Source of the DNA: Denticeps clupeoides
Taxonomy: Eukaryota; Chordata; Actinopteri; Clupeiformes; Denticipitidae
Length of the DNA stretch: 64,000 nt
Reading direction: 5' to 3'
Assembly (NCBI RefSeq): GCF_900700375.1
Contig: NC_041707.1
Span: 10,632,046-10,696,045 of the forward strand
Part shown: piece after piece, positions 27,354-38,616 of the stretch
Numbering within the stretch: the first letter of the stretch is position 1
Layout of the letters: each line of letters opens with the position of its first letter
Translations under genes and position numbers: made by a program
The notes under the pieces: model-generated
What the model saw: only the letters and a program-made list of their open reading frames with translations
Databases searched by the model: none
What the model was told of the DNA's origin: nothing

Positions 27354-29895
27354 ATGGAGGAGAGGCTCATTTACGCCGTGTCCGCGTATCCGGAACTGTA
27401 CAACACCGCTTTAAGCTCCTACAAGGACTTTAGCAAGAAGGCTGAGGCGTGGCGCGCTGTCAGTCTGCAGACGCAGCTCCCAGGTGGGCTCCTGATATCC
27501 GTGGCGCGTTCTTTCCTTTCGGTGAAATAGGACACAGGCTGGATGCGACGACGGGAGTCGGTCGCGGGTCTAACGTTTAGTGAGCACCTTACGTTCGAGT
27601 GGGTGAGTTTCTCAGATCGGAAGCAGGTAACCAAGGTAACGCAACCACCCCGACGCATACGATGTGGTGCAAATCATTGCACCCTTTATCTAACAAACAA
27701 AAATGTCAAACATTGGCCGGATGGTGAATCACTTGAACCGTTCGTTGTAGAATGTCCTTATTTTCACGAGACCGTGTATGTATAGGGAGTTCCAGTCCAT
27801 CTGTGGACTTTTGCTTTTAGGAGATCGTTCGTTGGTTTGCAGAGCCTGGCCTTGTTTGGATGTGTTCAGTCCTTGTTGCGGCTCTCTTGAACATCTGGAC
27901 GAAATGATTGCCGCGTGCACTTGTTAATATTTACTTGTGCATTTCACAGTTTGGAAAGTCACGCCACAGCACAGCACAGTGGCCGGTGCACACAGTGAAA
28001 TGTGGTGCCTTGCTCAAGGAGACCTCGGTGGACCTCAGCAAAAGTTAGCAGTGAGTTCTGCATCCGACAGACATTCATAGAAGTTCGTGGGATTTTCTCT
28101 TACTAGAAACCTAGAAATCTCAACAAGTCATGATCTGGTTTTTCAATTGCTGCAGCTGATAAATTGTGAACATGCGAAACCCGAAACTCAACCTCAAACT
28201 TAACCCTAATGTATTGTCTACGACTTTCACAACTGTGAAAGTGCAGGATGTACATGGATTTACACATGTATTTTGACCTCAGCTGAAAGACACGATTTTA
28301 AGATAAATTAAATTAAATCTCTCTAGTGAAAGTTAAGTGATTGTTATTGTGAAACTGCAGCACAGCACACAGTGACTCAATGAAATGTGTCCTCTGCTTT
28401 TAACTATCACCCTTGGTGAGCAGTGGGCAGCCATGACAGGTGCCCAGGGAGCTTTGCTTAGCAGCACCTCAGTGGCACCTTGGCGGATCGAACCGGCAAC
28501 CTTCTGATTACGCGGCCACTTCCTTAACTGTTAGGCCATAAATCATTCCGTCTCTCTGTTAGGAACTTTTATTTTGAAATGAGTGGCTGAATTATTTTGC
28601 ATTGTCACAATTTATCAGCTGCAGCAATTGAAAAGCCAACATGTGTGTGCTTAGATTCACAGACTTTGAGAAAGTGGAGATTTCTAGGTTTTTGTTTAAT
28701 GAGAGATCCAGCAAAGGTCTGTGAATGTCTGTCGAATACAGAACTCACTGCTAACTGGCGGTCCTCGTGGCACCATGGCGGTTTAGGATTTGAACCCGCA
28801 ACCGTTTGGTAACGGGTCAGCTTCCTTACCCGCCAGGCCACCACTGCCCCATCGTCTCTGCATGTAACCCATCCTCCTGGGGAGCAGTGGGCAGCCGTGA
28901 AAGGCGCCCGGAGAGCAGTGTGTGGGGACAGTACCTTGCTCCGGGGGACCTCAGTGGCACCTTTCTTAGTCCGCTTCCTTACCCGCCAGGCCACCACAGC
29001 CCCGCTAAAACGAGTCTCGTGCAGGATAGTCTCTTCCTCTTCCTTTCAGAGTTAATGTTGGGAAGGTGTAAAAAAAAAACTATAACTAGTTTAAATACTG
29101 ATTATATGTATAATATAAAAAAGATTTTATCGAGTTTAACTAGAGTCTGTTGATATTTTCATGAGGTTTGTCAGATTTTATTAAAAACAGTGAAATGTGA
29201 ATGTTTGCTTTCATGATTATAATGATCAAATCATTTTACTGATCAATGGTTACAGTAATATTGAATATTGATTGATAAATGACACCAAAATGTTCATACC
29301 TTAAGGGTACAAATAGTTAACTATGACTGTTAATTAAACGAGGTTATAAGTGATGCCATATGAACCGTGATATTATTCTGGTCACATTTTTTCATATGCA
29401 ATGAAACGGGGGAACTTTAAGTTCTTTAACATTTTTCCTTCTTTTATTAAAGAGGAGGACTGCCGGAGGAAATGGAAGAGCCTGAGAGACATGTTCATCA
29501 AGGAGCAGCGGCGCCAGGCCACAGGCGGCAGCACCAGGAGGTGGAAGTACACAGATCAGATGGATTTCCTGACTCCGTTCATACAGTCCAGGTCCCCCAT
29601 CTCCAACTTTTCAGCCGGGGAGACCGAGGACGACAGGGAACACGATAAGGACATGAACAATGACATGGGTGCCATCACCAGTAAGATGAAAGATGCTGAG
29701 ATGCCCCCGAATTTTCCAGTTAGCAGCATGCTGTGGTCAGGGCAGAAACGATGGGACCTCAGTATACAGGAAGGAAACGAGGATGAGATGTTCCTCTTGA
29801 GCCTTCTCCCCCATCTTAAGAAGTTACCCCATGAGAAGAAGTGTGCTGTGAAACTGAAATTCCATCAACTTCTTTATGAGGCGGAGTTTCAGTAA
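27354..29895 (+). CDS. MADF-BESS domain protein, Adf-1-like (2 exons, 190 aa)
   Basis: Likely a nuclear sequence-specific DNA-binding regulator. Exon 1 is 27354-27483 and exon 2 is 29453-29895; the junction keeps the frame. The MADF domain starts at the N-terminus (ERLIYAVSAYPELYN) and continues into exon 2 (EDCRRKWKSLRDMFIKE, TRRWKYTDQMDFL). The C-terminus has a BESS-type motif (DEMFLLSLLPHLKKLPHEKK), used for protein-protein contact in this family. The middle is acidic. The start is chosen because the MADF domain begins at once. A CAG repeat lies about 90 bp upstream. The gene is head to head with hhipl2, with start codons 0.9 kb apart. The intron contains a cluster of SINEs and a fold-back element. 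Vertebrate MADF genes are numerous and no specific symbol can be given. Confidence 0.88.
27965..28041 (-). repeat. SINE type 2, left half of a split copy
   Basis: Tail-side half of a type 2 SINE. Its head-side half appears at 28759-28852, beyond the fold-back element. Confidence 0.6.
28042..28758. mobile_element. Fold-back element with about 130-bp arms, inserted in a SINE
   Basis: The left arm (28042-28170) starts AGTTAGCAGTGAGTTCTG, and the right arm (about 28604-28758) ends with its inverse, CAGAACTCACTGCTAACT. The arms also share AATTGCTGCAGCTGATAAAT in inverted orientation. The centre holds a separate type 2 SINE (28325-28540). No transposase and no clear target duplication. Confidence 0.6.
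28325..28540 (-). repeat. SINE type 2, copy inside the fold-back element
   Basis: Near full-length minus-strand copy of the type 2 SINE, lying between the two fold-back arms. Confidence 0.75.
28759..29003 (-). repeat. SINE type 2, head half of the split copy plus a further partial copy
   Basis: 28759-28852 is the tRNA-like head half that completes 27965-28041. 28853-29003 is another, internally deleted copy in the same orientation. Confidence 0.6.
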
Positions 29896-30011
29896 TTTTT
29901 TGTAAAAAAAAGACATGATTTTCTTTTGTATCATAAGTGTAAGAATATTTTTATGATCGCTCAGTGTCTGTAGAACCATGTGTGTGTAGCCTGTATTTAT
30001 TCTCAGCATAA

Positions 30012-30017
30012 AATAAA
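30012..30017 (+). terminator. Polyadenylation signal of the MADF gene
   Basis: AATAAA about 117 nt after the MADF gene stop codon, in an AT-rich 3' UTR. Confidence 0.6.
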
Positions 30018-31436
30018 CAGTCATTGTTCTTTTATTTCTTCATTTCTGCACAGTGTCTTCATGTTTTACTACCATGTTTAATGGTGAAGGGCTGCATTCT
30101 GAGGGTTCTGTTGTGTCCTGATGGCTTTCATTACTATGTAAATGATGGATAAATTTGAGTAGTTGCATTTTAATTGCTTCTAACATGGTCAGTCATTTGA
30201 CATTTTTGTGATAACCTGCATTCACATTTGTAATGTCAGTGTGTTGCATATTTTTCTAAATACATCGTTTAAACGAATACTTGCTCATTTTTTGTGTTTC
30301 GGTAATGCTCATGAAACGGTTATAAATTCACTTTGACCTACATTATGAATCAGCAATTAGGTGTCTCATTCACTCCTTGTATTTGTTGTCAATTATTGTC
30401 ATATTCCAATTCACTGCTAGCTGATACTTGCTCCAGTGGGATTTTTATTTGGGACTGAAAAGGTCTGCAATGTGCTCTGCAACCAGATAAATCTATGTTA
30501 CATTATTTATACTGCCTACATATGCCAGTGAAAATATTTTATTATTTATATCTGCTACATATGCCTTTTAAATATTTCATATAATCTTTCTTTTCTCCAC
30601 ACCCCTCCATGACATCATCTTGATACATGGCTGGAAACAGACTGACTTAATTTGCATCCTGTAAAATAAAACTGAATGAAATCAAATGAAATGCTTAGTA
30701 CAATGGTCGCAGGTTGTCAACAATCCCTTTTACCTTTCGCAACACATAGATGTTATGAAACATCAAGGTTGTGAGTTTCAATCCCTACTTGTGTGTGTGG
30801 GGTTTGTATATTCTCCCTGTGTTGGTGCTGTTTTCCTCTGGATTCTCTGGGCTGGTGACGCTGTACTGTCTGTTTGTGATTTAAGTGTGTGTGTGTCCTG
30901 TAGTCATGGAAAGTGAATGAGTTAATATTGCAATGCCTGCATCAGCTGTGATTTTGACTATTTTACATGAAATGTACATAAAACACGTGCTCAGTATTGT
31001 CAGCATTAAAGCACGCCAAAATGATTCAGAATGCAAGTGGTTTAGTGAAGATATGGACCACCATGGTAATGGGGTTCCAAAGGGGAGGAGCAACAGTATG
31101 TGTTTATTTTTTGAGGACTTTTTTTGTCTTTAAAGTACAGCAAAAGAGGTACTTCACTACTGAACAATTGGTATTCATTTAATTTGTAAACAGATCAGGC
31201 ATGTTCAATGGTGACAATTCAGTTTTCCTCAGATGCTAAACGTGTAATTATTTTAAACATTAAAATGCAGTTTGAGATGGATTGGATAAAGGTTTCCTAA
31301 ACTTTCTATTTGATTTTTGGATTTTATCATTAAAAATGATTTTAGAATCAATATAGAGGGTGATTAAATTATCTGATGAACAATGTCATAAGAGCAGCAG
31401 TCTGTGCAAATAATTTGAGATGATTTGATCATGTCA
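30018..31436. other. Intergenic, between the MADF gene and susd4
   Basis: AT-rich, with no recognised exon or repeat family. The right part contains the susd4 3' UTR on the minus strand. Confidence 0.4.
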
Positions 31437-34400
31437 TCAGTAATGTTCAGGTCCATCTTCCACAAGGGGAATTGCTGGAAAGAATTATAATGTAGAAAGT
31501 GAGAATTCTACATGGAACTATATACAGAAACACACAACAATAAAATGGTCATCATGTGAATGAACGTGAATGAACATAAGTCGGGTTCAGGATCTTACCA
31601 TCAGCAATGTCAATGCTTGGACTAGTGGAAGCTGTTTCCTCGATGGATGTGATGATGTTGGCCCTGTCCGCATCAGACAATGAGGGCTGCATGCTCTGTA
31701 CACCTTCGGACGTGACGGACAAACTCTCAGTGGTTTCACATTCACTGGTGTCCAGCGGCGCACCGGCCTGGGCTATGCTGTATCCTGGATACGCAGGGGG
31801 GCTCTGCTCTTCCCCATTCCATGTGTTCCCCATGCCAGTGGGGGTTGGCACGCTTGGAGGATTGAAGTCTGTGCTATTCACTGCTTCTTCATAGGTGGGA
31901 AGGTGCACAGGAACACCATCCACCACCAGGATGTTATGGTCTCTAGGGTCCCGCCGTTGACTGCTGTAGAAATAGGACAGAAGCAAACACAAAGATTCAC
32001 CTGACCATTTCTTAGAACCAGAACCACCTTGGAGAAATGAACGGGCTTCTCTGTACCTCAGACTCCAGTGAGTTGTGCATTTGAACTGGAACACCTTTAC
32101 CATGATGACTATGAACAAGGCCAGAAGCCCACCAACCGCTGTGGATGCCACCACTTTCCATGTTGTCAGTAAAGAGTCAGGGATGCCTGGCCAGGATGTG
32201 TCTGTATAAAAACACATCCAAATATATATATGTATAAAAAATTACTAGTGTATTGCTGTAACTGGAGTCCTGTTATATACCTGAGCCACTGGCTGGTAAA
32301 TGTGCCTTTTTCAATGTACCTGTTTTGACGCAGTAGAAGTGCACGTGAGGGAACCATTGACCGTACTGACATGTGATGTACTGGTAATCATTAGCTAGGG
32401 AATAGCCAGAGTCACAGTAGAACTCTACTACAGTCCCATGTGTGTACCGACCACAAAGTTCTGGATGGCAGATATAATCCCCGTGTTCCAATGCCGGCGG
32501 TAAAGGACACACTGACAAAAAGACAAAAAAATAGCAAGGATTATCAGTTCAATACCCGAGGCTCAAATAGACAAACGGACATTGTTTTTCCTTTGGCAAA
32601 TAAAAACTTGAAATTATAACAAGATTATATTTCTGTTTTCATCCAAAGGACTACAAAATATACAATTGGTCATATAAATATAAAATTCCAATGTGCAAGA
32701 CAAACTTATATGTGGACTCAATTTTAAAAAGGTCATCAAGTTAATTATGGAAGATGCTTTTGTCCAAAGCAACAGACAAAACAAAAACTAATTTCTGTGA
32801 AATTAATAAAATTAATAACAAAAATTAAAAGTTAATAAAATTAATAACCTAAACCTATGAATAACCTAAAACCTATAAACAACTTACCTTCCACCTCAAG
32901 GCACTGTGGTGGTACAGTTGACCAAATAAGGTCATACATGCATTCCAGAAACTCTGCCCCTTCTAGGTTGTAACCCGGAAAACACTGAAAGAAGACCACT
33001 GTCCCCACTGGGACAGAGAACTCTGTTTCCGACAAGTTCATGTAGCTGTGAGGGGGCATCAAAGGACGCAAGCAGCCTATGGAACAGACAGACCATTCCT
33101 ATTTACGAATCTGGAAATGTTGACGGTCATTCACTCTTCAGTATCAGTCACGTCTCCAGCAGACTTTCCGTACCTTGACAAATAGGTTGATTGTCCCAGG
33201 TTCCGTCATCCTGACAGACTGAAACCATGGTTTCCACGTCTGGATACCGAATTTGAAAGCCCTCATGACAGCTAATGACAAGATTATCTCCAGGCTTGTA
33301 GGTCTTATTTACAACGCTGGCATCTTCAATGTAAGGAGGTAGACAATCTGTTGAGAAATAATGTTTTACAGTCAACACTCAACCTATCATCACTGTACGA
33401 CTTTATGCAGAGAAAAACCTTGTCAGTACCTGATGCGTTCCATCTGCTCATATAGCCTCAAAATATAGTATTACGCTTTTACTGTGATGAAACACAGTAT
33501 GTAAACACACATGCCGCCAAGTGTCCAGCATATGCAGATCAGATCTAGCTGGGGCAGTGGTGGCCTCGTGGGTAAAGAAACTGACCCGTTATCAGAAGGT
33601 GCCACTGAGGTGACACTGAGCAAAGTACCGTCCCCACACACTTCTCCCCGGGCGACTGTCATGGCTGCCCACTGCTCACCAGGGTGATGTTAAAAGCAGA
33701 GGACACAGTCACAAACAGCAGACGAAATGGATGGGGAATTGACAAGCCCCGTTGAGTGTCTTCTTGGAGTTGCAAAATTACATCTCCACACATCGGCCTG
33801 ACAAACTACAGCAAGGGTCCGCTTTGTTAATGTTAAATGACACCCCTACTCATTTATGGGTGTTGCATTTTCTACATTATAGAATAAAATAACACAGTGG
33901 ATCTGTGTGTTATATATTAAACAAAAAAAAAAAATAGCAAGGTGGAACTTTTTAGTCTTTCCAAAGCAGGGAGCTTTGGCTGTGAAGGCGGCATTTTCAC
34001 GCTCTTGGCTTCTCTGTACCACCTTATGTTAGGGGCGGTTTTCCAACAGTCTCGGAGGTTTCTACTGAACATGTTCTAATCATTCAGTCATTTTAATGAG
34101 CATCTGCAGCTTATGATGGTGCCAACAGTGACCAAAGCAGTCATGAAGGTAAAAAGAGGCGACTCTGATTCATCAAATATCCTTCACTTTCTCCTTCTAC
34201 AAAATTACTAAATATGTTTCTTGCATATGTAGTGCATACATATTCAGTGCCCGTTCTTGCCTCGTCACAGCAACTTTCAACACTTACCTTCTTGTAGGCA
34301 CAATGGTTTAAGGCTTGGTCTCCATCCCATTGATCCATTTTGGAATCTGGTGCATACAATCAGCGCGGACCCCTGAAGCCGGAACCCTTCCATGCAGAAG

Positions 34401-35243
34401 AACCTGGCCACTGCCTTTTCAAAGAAGATCCCAAGAACTGGAGTCCGATTTCCATGTTCAGGGAAACCAGGGTCTTCACAAGACTGTCCGACTGGAGAAT
34501 AAATGCAGCAGCCACTGAACCACTTCGTTTTAGTTTCTTTATTCTGAACATACCTCTGAATATTATTCCTTTTATCGTGCATTCGGAGACGTGAGTAGTT
34601 TCGTATCTGTTAGCATGTGGCTGAAAGTCTAAAGACAAGATTTTACTGCAGTCATGTGGTGAAGCATCGGGAAAGTTTATGACAGCTCCATGAACATTGT
34701 CGCCATTTTTACAGACTTCATGAAATTGTATTTCTGTCTCACCACTGTTACACGGTGCTTCGTGTATTACAAAACTCATTTTAGTTCCTCGCATCCCAGC
34801 ATTTGAATGATTGGTTTGACAAAATGTCCCCAGACAGCTTTACTGTCTTCATTCTGAACACGCCTTGCTGCTTTAGAAGCTGCTCTGTTGTAATTTTATA
34901 ACCATCTTAAGTAATGTTGGGGGAAAAAAATACTTTTCATTCCACTTTTCTCCTGAAAGAAATGTAAATGACATATACATTATATGTTGTTCGGGCAAGC
35001 CTCAGTACATCTGAGGATGTACGTGCACTAAAATATTACACTTGTGCTGTCGTGGGGGACAGTATCGGCCGTCCCGCGATCCAAATAAGTTCGGACACTG
35101 TAACTTTGGAACATGTCGTGCATGTCATGCGGACCGAGATGCCGGTGGTCCTTACCTGCGGTCAGGTCCGAAGCAGCGAAGCCTTCGTGGAAGGACAGAA
35201 GAGCGGCCAGCGCCAGGAGAATTCCACTGACGTGACGACACAT
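31437..35243 (-). CDS. susd4: Sushi domain-containing protein 4 (8 exons, 464 aa)
   Basis: A single-pass membrane protein. The mammalian protein restrains complement and binds NEDD4-type ubiquitin ligases at synapses. Exons (minus): 35243-35156, 34491-34288, 33347-33174, 33076-32888, 32511-32320, 32201-32057, 31963-31599, 31474-31437. A signal peptide ([19 protein letters not shown]) is followed by four sushi/CCP modules, roughly one per exon from exon 2 to 5 ([41 protein letters not shown]), each with the usual cysteines. The transmembrane span is in exon 6 ([19 protein letters not shown]). The cytoplasmic tail keeps LPTYEEAV and SPPAYPG (LPxY and PPxY ligase-binding motifs). The last exon is 38 nt, coding [11 protein letters not shown], which matches the IPLMEEDP end of human SUSD4. 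Reading through the donor at 31599 would instead give a 15-residue alternative tail. Confidence 0.93.
33545..33715 (+). repeat. SINE type 2, plus-strand copy in a susd4 intron
   Basis: Starts GGGGCAGTGGTGGCCTCGTG (tRNA-like head) and runs through GGTGCCACTGAGGTG to AAAAGCAGAGGACACA. Antisense to susd4. Confidence 0.75.
33870..34090. mobile_element. Tc1-like MITE fragment
   Basis: Contains motifs seen in the Tc1-like elements at 25-27 kb (an AGCAAGGTGGAACTTTTTAG-type stretch and GGTTTTCCAACAGTCT). Ends are not clear. Confidence 0.4.
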
Positions 35244-35409
35244 CGTCCACCGGGGACTTTTCCTTTTTTTAACTCATCCGAACTCTCTGACGTTAAACGC
35301 AAGGAAGATGCAGTCGGCAACTTGGAACGGGACCATGGCAGAGCATTAAAGCTAACGCGAGAATCTCCCGTCGAGCTACTGCCCTGCGGATTTTGCTATT
35401 TGTTCGAAA

Positions 35410-35450
35410 CCCCCCCCCCCCCCCCCCCCCCCCTTTTTTTTTTTTTTTTT
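35410..35450. repeat. Poly-C / poly-T run
   Basis: Homopolymer C tract directly followed by a T tract, upstream of the susd4 start. A similar C/A tract lies near 14.77 kb. Lengths of such runs are often unreliable in assemblies. Confidence 0.8.
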
Positions 35451-35675
35451 GCTACAACGCACTGCGATCTCGGGATTGTAAATACAGAACAATATTCTCC
35501 CGCCGCGGCAATTCAGCGTCAGACGCACTGAAGGTCGAACCAACGGGCTCCGCTGCGCTGCTGCAGCCGAGCATCGGCTCTCTGCGAACCGATCACTTCG
35601 CCGAACGAACGGAACAGATTCGGACCGAGTGATTCTTTTTTTTCTTCATCTGAACGAATCATTGGCCTTTTAATA

Positions 35676-36015
35676 TGCAGGGTGGGCCATTTATATGGAT
35701 ATACCTTAATAAATGGTTGGTGACATTGAACACATTAACTTGTAAATAACTCATGAAAGAATAAAGTTACGTTAAAACCAGACCATTGTTTTTCTTGTGA
35801 AATTACCAATACATTTGATGTGTCACATGACCCTCTTCCTATTGAAAAAACAAAAGTTGGATCCAATGGCCGACTTCAAAATGGCCACTATGGTCACCAC
35901 CCATCTTGAAGAGTTTGCCCCCTCACATATACTAATGTGCCACAAACAGGACGATAATATCACCAACCATTCCCATTTTATTAAGGTGTATCCATAAAAT
36001 TGGCCCACCATGTAG
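35676..36015. mobile_element. Mariner-type MITE
   Basis: Ends are inverted repeats: CAGGGTGGGCCATTTATATG at the left and an inverse near-match, CATAAAATTGGCCCACCATG, at the right. About 340 bp, no coding capacity. Confidence 0.7.
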
Positions 36016-37524
36016 TGTGAGCTGTTACGCAGAGAACCAGCATCACACAACACGTCTACGTCTATCACTGAACCAGGCCTGAGTTGAAAACACGACAGGA
36101 CGGTCTTTCTACTGATCAGAGAAAAGATTCGTAATTCTAATCAAACCCGTTTGAAATCCGGATGATTTTTTAACGATTTGAGCCAAATGATGTATACCAT
36201 TGACTAAAGACCACAATCTGGTCCACATAAAAATAATATGGACTCTTCTACTTTTGTAAAATCTTTTTTTAGTTTCCATAAGTGGGAAATTTGCAACCTC
36301 CATTTTATTCTAATGACCATAGATTACTGGAGATCCGACAGAGAAAATTCTTGATTTCGAGTGACTTGGGGTGCTGGGAATGAAAGCACGACTCCTCGAC
36401 ATTCTCTTCTTTCCATTTGCGTGGGTACACGTGGGCGCCACCTTTATCGTGATTCAACCAGCAACGTCTGTGCACGCTGTGTTTTTATTTTATTTTATTT
36501 TACCCAAAAGATGGCAGCATTGTACAGCTGACGGGGCAGGAGTTGCCAGGCGAAAGCTAAAACCTGCATGCAGCTCCATAGGATTTGTGTTAAAGAAGAT
36601 GAACAGACACTGTGCTCAAGAGGGGGGTCATATATAGAAGTTCTGGTACGCAAAAATCTAAAATGAATAAATAAAACTTTTTAATTTTTTTAACAAAATA
36701 TATAAAACATATGTTTGTGTTCACGTTTACACACATACAGAGAGAGGGTAACATGAGAAAAGGAGCACGTTAGAGATACCCAGAGATACCCATGATACCA
36801 ATACCCATGAAGGTGTTTACATGTAGAGCGACGTCACATCTGTCCCAGTAAAGATGGGGATGTCACAGTGTGGTGGTACCACATCACCTTGAAGTGTTTC
36901 ATCTGTTGTGACAGATGGGAGACTGTCATGGAAAGGGCAAGAATGGCCAATATATTTACTACTAAGGTGAAGTGTCTACTTCTGCCTCAGTGACAAGCTG
37001 ATGTGACGTGCTTCTGAGTGTGTATTGTGGGCGGTGATGATTTCATGTGGGCTAGTATAGGCTAAATAACAATTTTCTTTTCATATTCTTGATTTAACTG
37101 TTCAGAGGTGTGGTCATCTACTGGTAAATGAATTTAAATAAGCAGAGTTTATGTGCAGGGTCATTTTATAGGAAAATGTGACTTCACCCTATACCCTAAA
37201 CATATTGGCAACAATGGACCCATATCTGCACCATATACTGTACTAGTGTGAATTGTGGCCAGTTTTATACGTTTTTTTTTGCTCTAATGAAATAACTGAG
37301 AGTGGGTTTTGTAATGACGAAATAAAGTTTTTGCTTATGAAGAGAGCATTCCACTGGAACCGATTGTTCCTCTCTACGTATATGCAGATATTCCATCATT
37401 AACAAACATTTCCAGCTTCCAGCGTCGTTTGCGCCACGAACAAAGTCTTTGGCGTGGAGGGACGTATAACCGCTCCAAGTCTCCGAGCTTCACCCTGCGG
37501 TTGGTCCGAAGCTCCGGAGAACGT
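36016..37524. other. Intergenic; 3' flank of the thrombomodulin-like gene
   Basis: No exon or repeat family recognised. Probably includes the 3' UTR of the minus-strand receptor gene at 37.5 kb. Confidence 0.4.
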
Positions 37525-38616
37525 CTAGCTTATCGTGAAAATCCGAATCTTGCCCTCCCCCTCCTCCTCCTCCTCCTCGTCGCCCACGAGCTGCAGGTCG
37601 TAGGACGACGACGCCCGCGCGCAGCGGCGAGCGCCGAGCGCCACCGCCAGAGCGGCCAGGAGGACGAGCGCCGTCGCGCCCGCGATCGCGCCCGGCGACG
37701 CCGCGGCGGCGCGCGCCCGGACCGCGGTGGAGTTGGCCGGCGGCGTGTCGGGCGCGCGCAGCGGCGGCGTGTCGGGCGCGCGCGGCGGCGGCACCGGCGC
37801 CTCCGGTTCGCACCGTTCGCCGCGCGGCCGGAAGCCGTCGCGGCAGGCGCACTCGTAGCGGCCGAACGTGTTGAAGCAGCGGTGCTCGCACGCGCCCGCG
37901 TCGCACTCGTTGTAGTCCACGCACGACTCGTGGCCGTCGCGCACGTAGCCGTCGCCGCACTCCACGCTGCCGGCGGCGCGCAGCGCGGGACACTCGGCGT
38001 CCCTGCAGTCCAGCCGACAGTCCCGCTCGTCCTGGGCGCTGATGGCGTAGCCGTTTCTGCAGTAGCACCGGTAGCCGGCCCGCTCCACGCGGCAGTAGTG
38101 CTCGCAAGGGCCGAGCAGGCAGCCGTGGGGGTCCACGAACAGCCGGCTGTACTTTTTGTCCGGGGTCGCGGCGCTGTCGCACACGTGTGCCTCGACCCCC
38201 TGGCACAAGAAGCCGTCGAGGTGTTCGTGGCACTGCCTCTCGGCCCACGTCCCGTCGCGGGAGACCGACACGCAGTGGGAGCCGCACACCGTGTCCCGGC
38301 TCTTCCAGCGGGTGAAGTTGGTCCCCTGGTCGCCAGACGTCCACACGTAGCCCCGCAAAGGCGCCGTGGCGCCGGCGCAGTCCCTGTCCGGCAGCCGCAG
38401 CCCGATCCAGAAATGTCCCTCCGTGACGGACAGCAGGCGGCCGACCTCCGCGGCCACGGCTCCGGAGCGGATCTCCAGCAGGCGCCCGCCGATCTCTTCG
38501 CACCGGTCCCGGGCCGCGTGGAAGTTGGCCGGGACGGGGACCGCGCAGGGCGCCTCCTGTCCCCGGCACGAAGCGAGCAGCGCGGCGAGCGGAGCGAGGA
38601 AGCGTGCGGGCGCCAT
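37525..38616 (-). CDS. thbd: Compact thrombomodulin-like C-type lectin receptor (single exon, 363 aa)
   Basis: A type I membrane receptor of the group XIV lectin family (THBD, CD93, CLEC14A, CD248), intronless as in mammals. Thrombomodulin binds thrombin and turns it to protein C activation. Parts: signal peptide 1-19; C-type lectin domain about 24-138 (FWIGLRLPD, GYVWTSGD, GFLC); three EGF-like modules about 166-200, 204-232 and 238-269; a Pro/Ala stalk with tandem RAPDTPP; membrane span about 308-329; short tail with six Glu. The EGFs match EGF4, 5 and 6 of human THBD in order, so the EGF1-3 block and the post-lectin domain are missing. EGF5 has four cysteines, not six. The residue matching human Met388 between EGF4 and EGF5 is Leu. 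Neighbouring cd93 on the same strand supports thbd. CLEC14A is an alternative by size but has a different EGF layout. Confidence 0.8.
   Translation of the reverse strand: MAPARFLAPLAALLASCRGQEAPCAVPVPANFHAARDRCEEIGGRLLEIRSGAVAAEVGRLLSVTEGHFWIGLRLPDRDCAGATAPLRGYVWTSGDQGTNFTRWKSRDTVCGSHCVSVSRDGTWAERQCHEHLDGFLCQGVEAHVCDSAATPDKKYSRLFVDPHGCLLGPCEHYCRVERAGYRCYCRNGYAISAQDERDCRLDCRDAECPALRAAGSVECGDGYVRDGHESCVDYNECDAGACEHRCFNTFGRYECACRDGFRPRGERCEPEAPVPPPRAPDTPPLRAPDTPPANSTAVRARAAAASPGAIAGATALVLLAALAVALGARRCARASSSYDLQLVGDEEEEEEGEGKIRIFTIS

Noticed and set aside
34360-34794. 144-codon minus-strand frame in susd4
   Set aside because: It overlaps the first sushi exon in another frame and runs into the intron. 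No domain is seen, and the sushi frame with conserved cysteines explains the exon.
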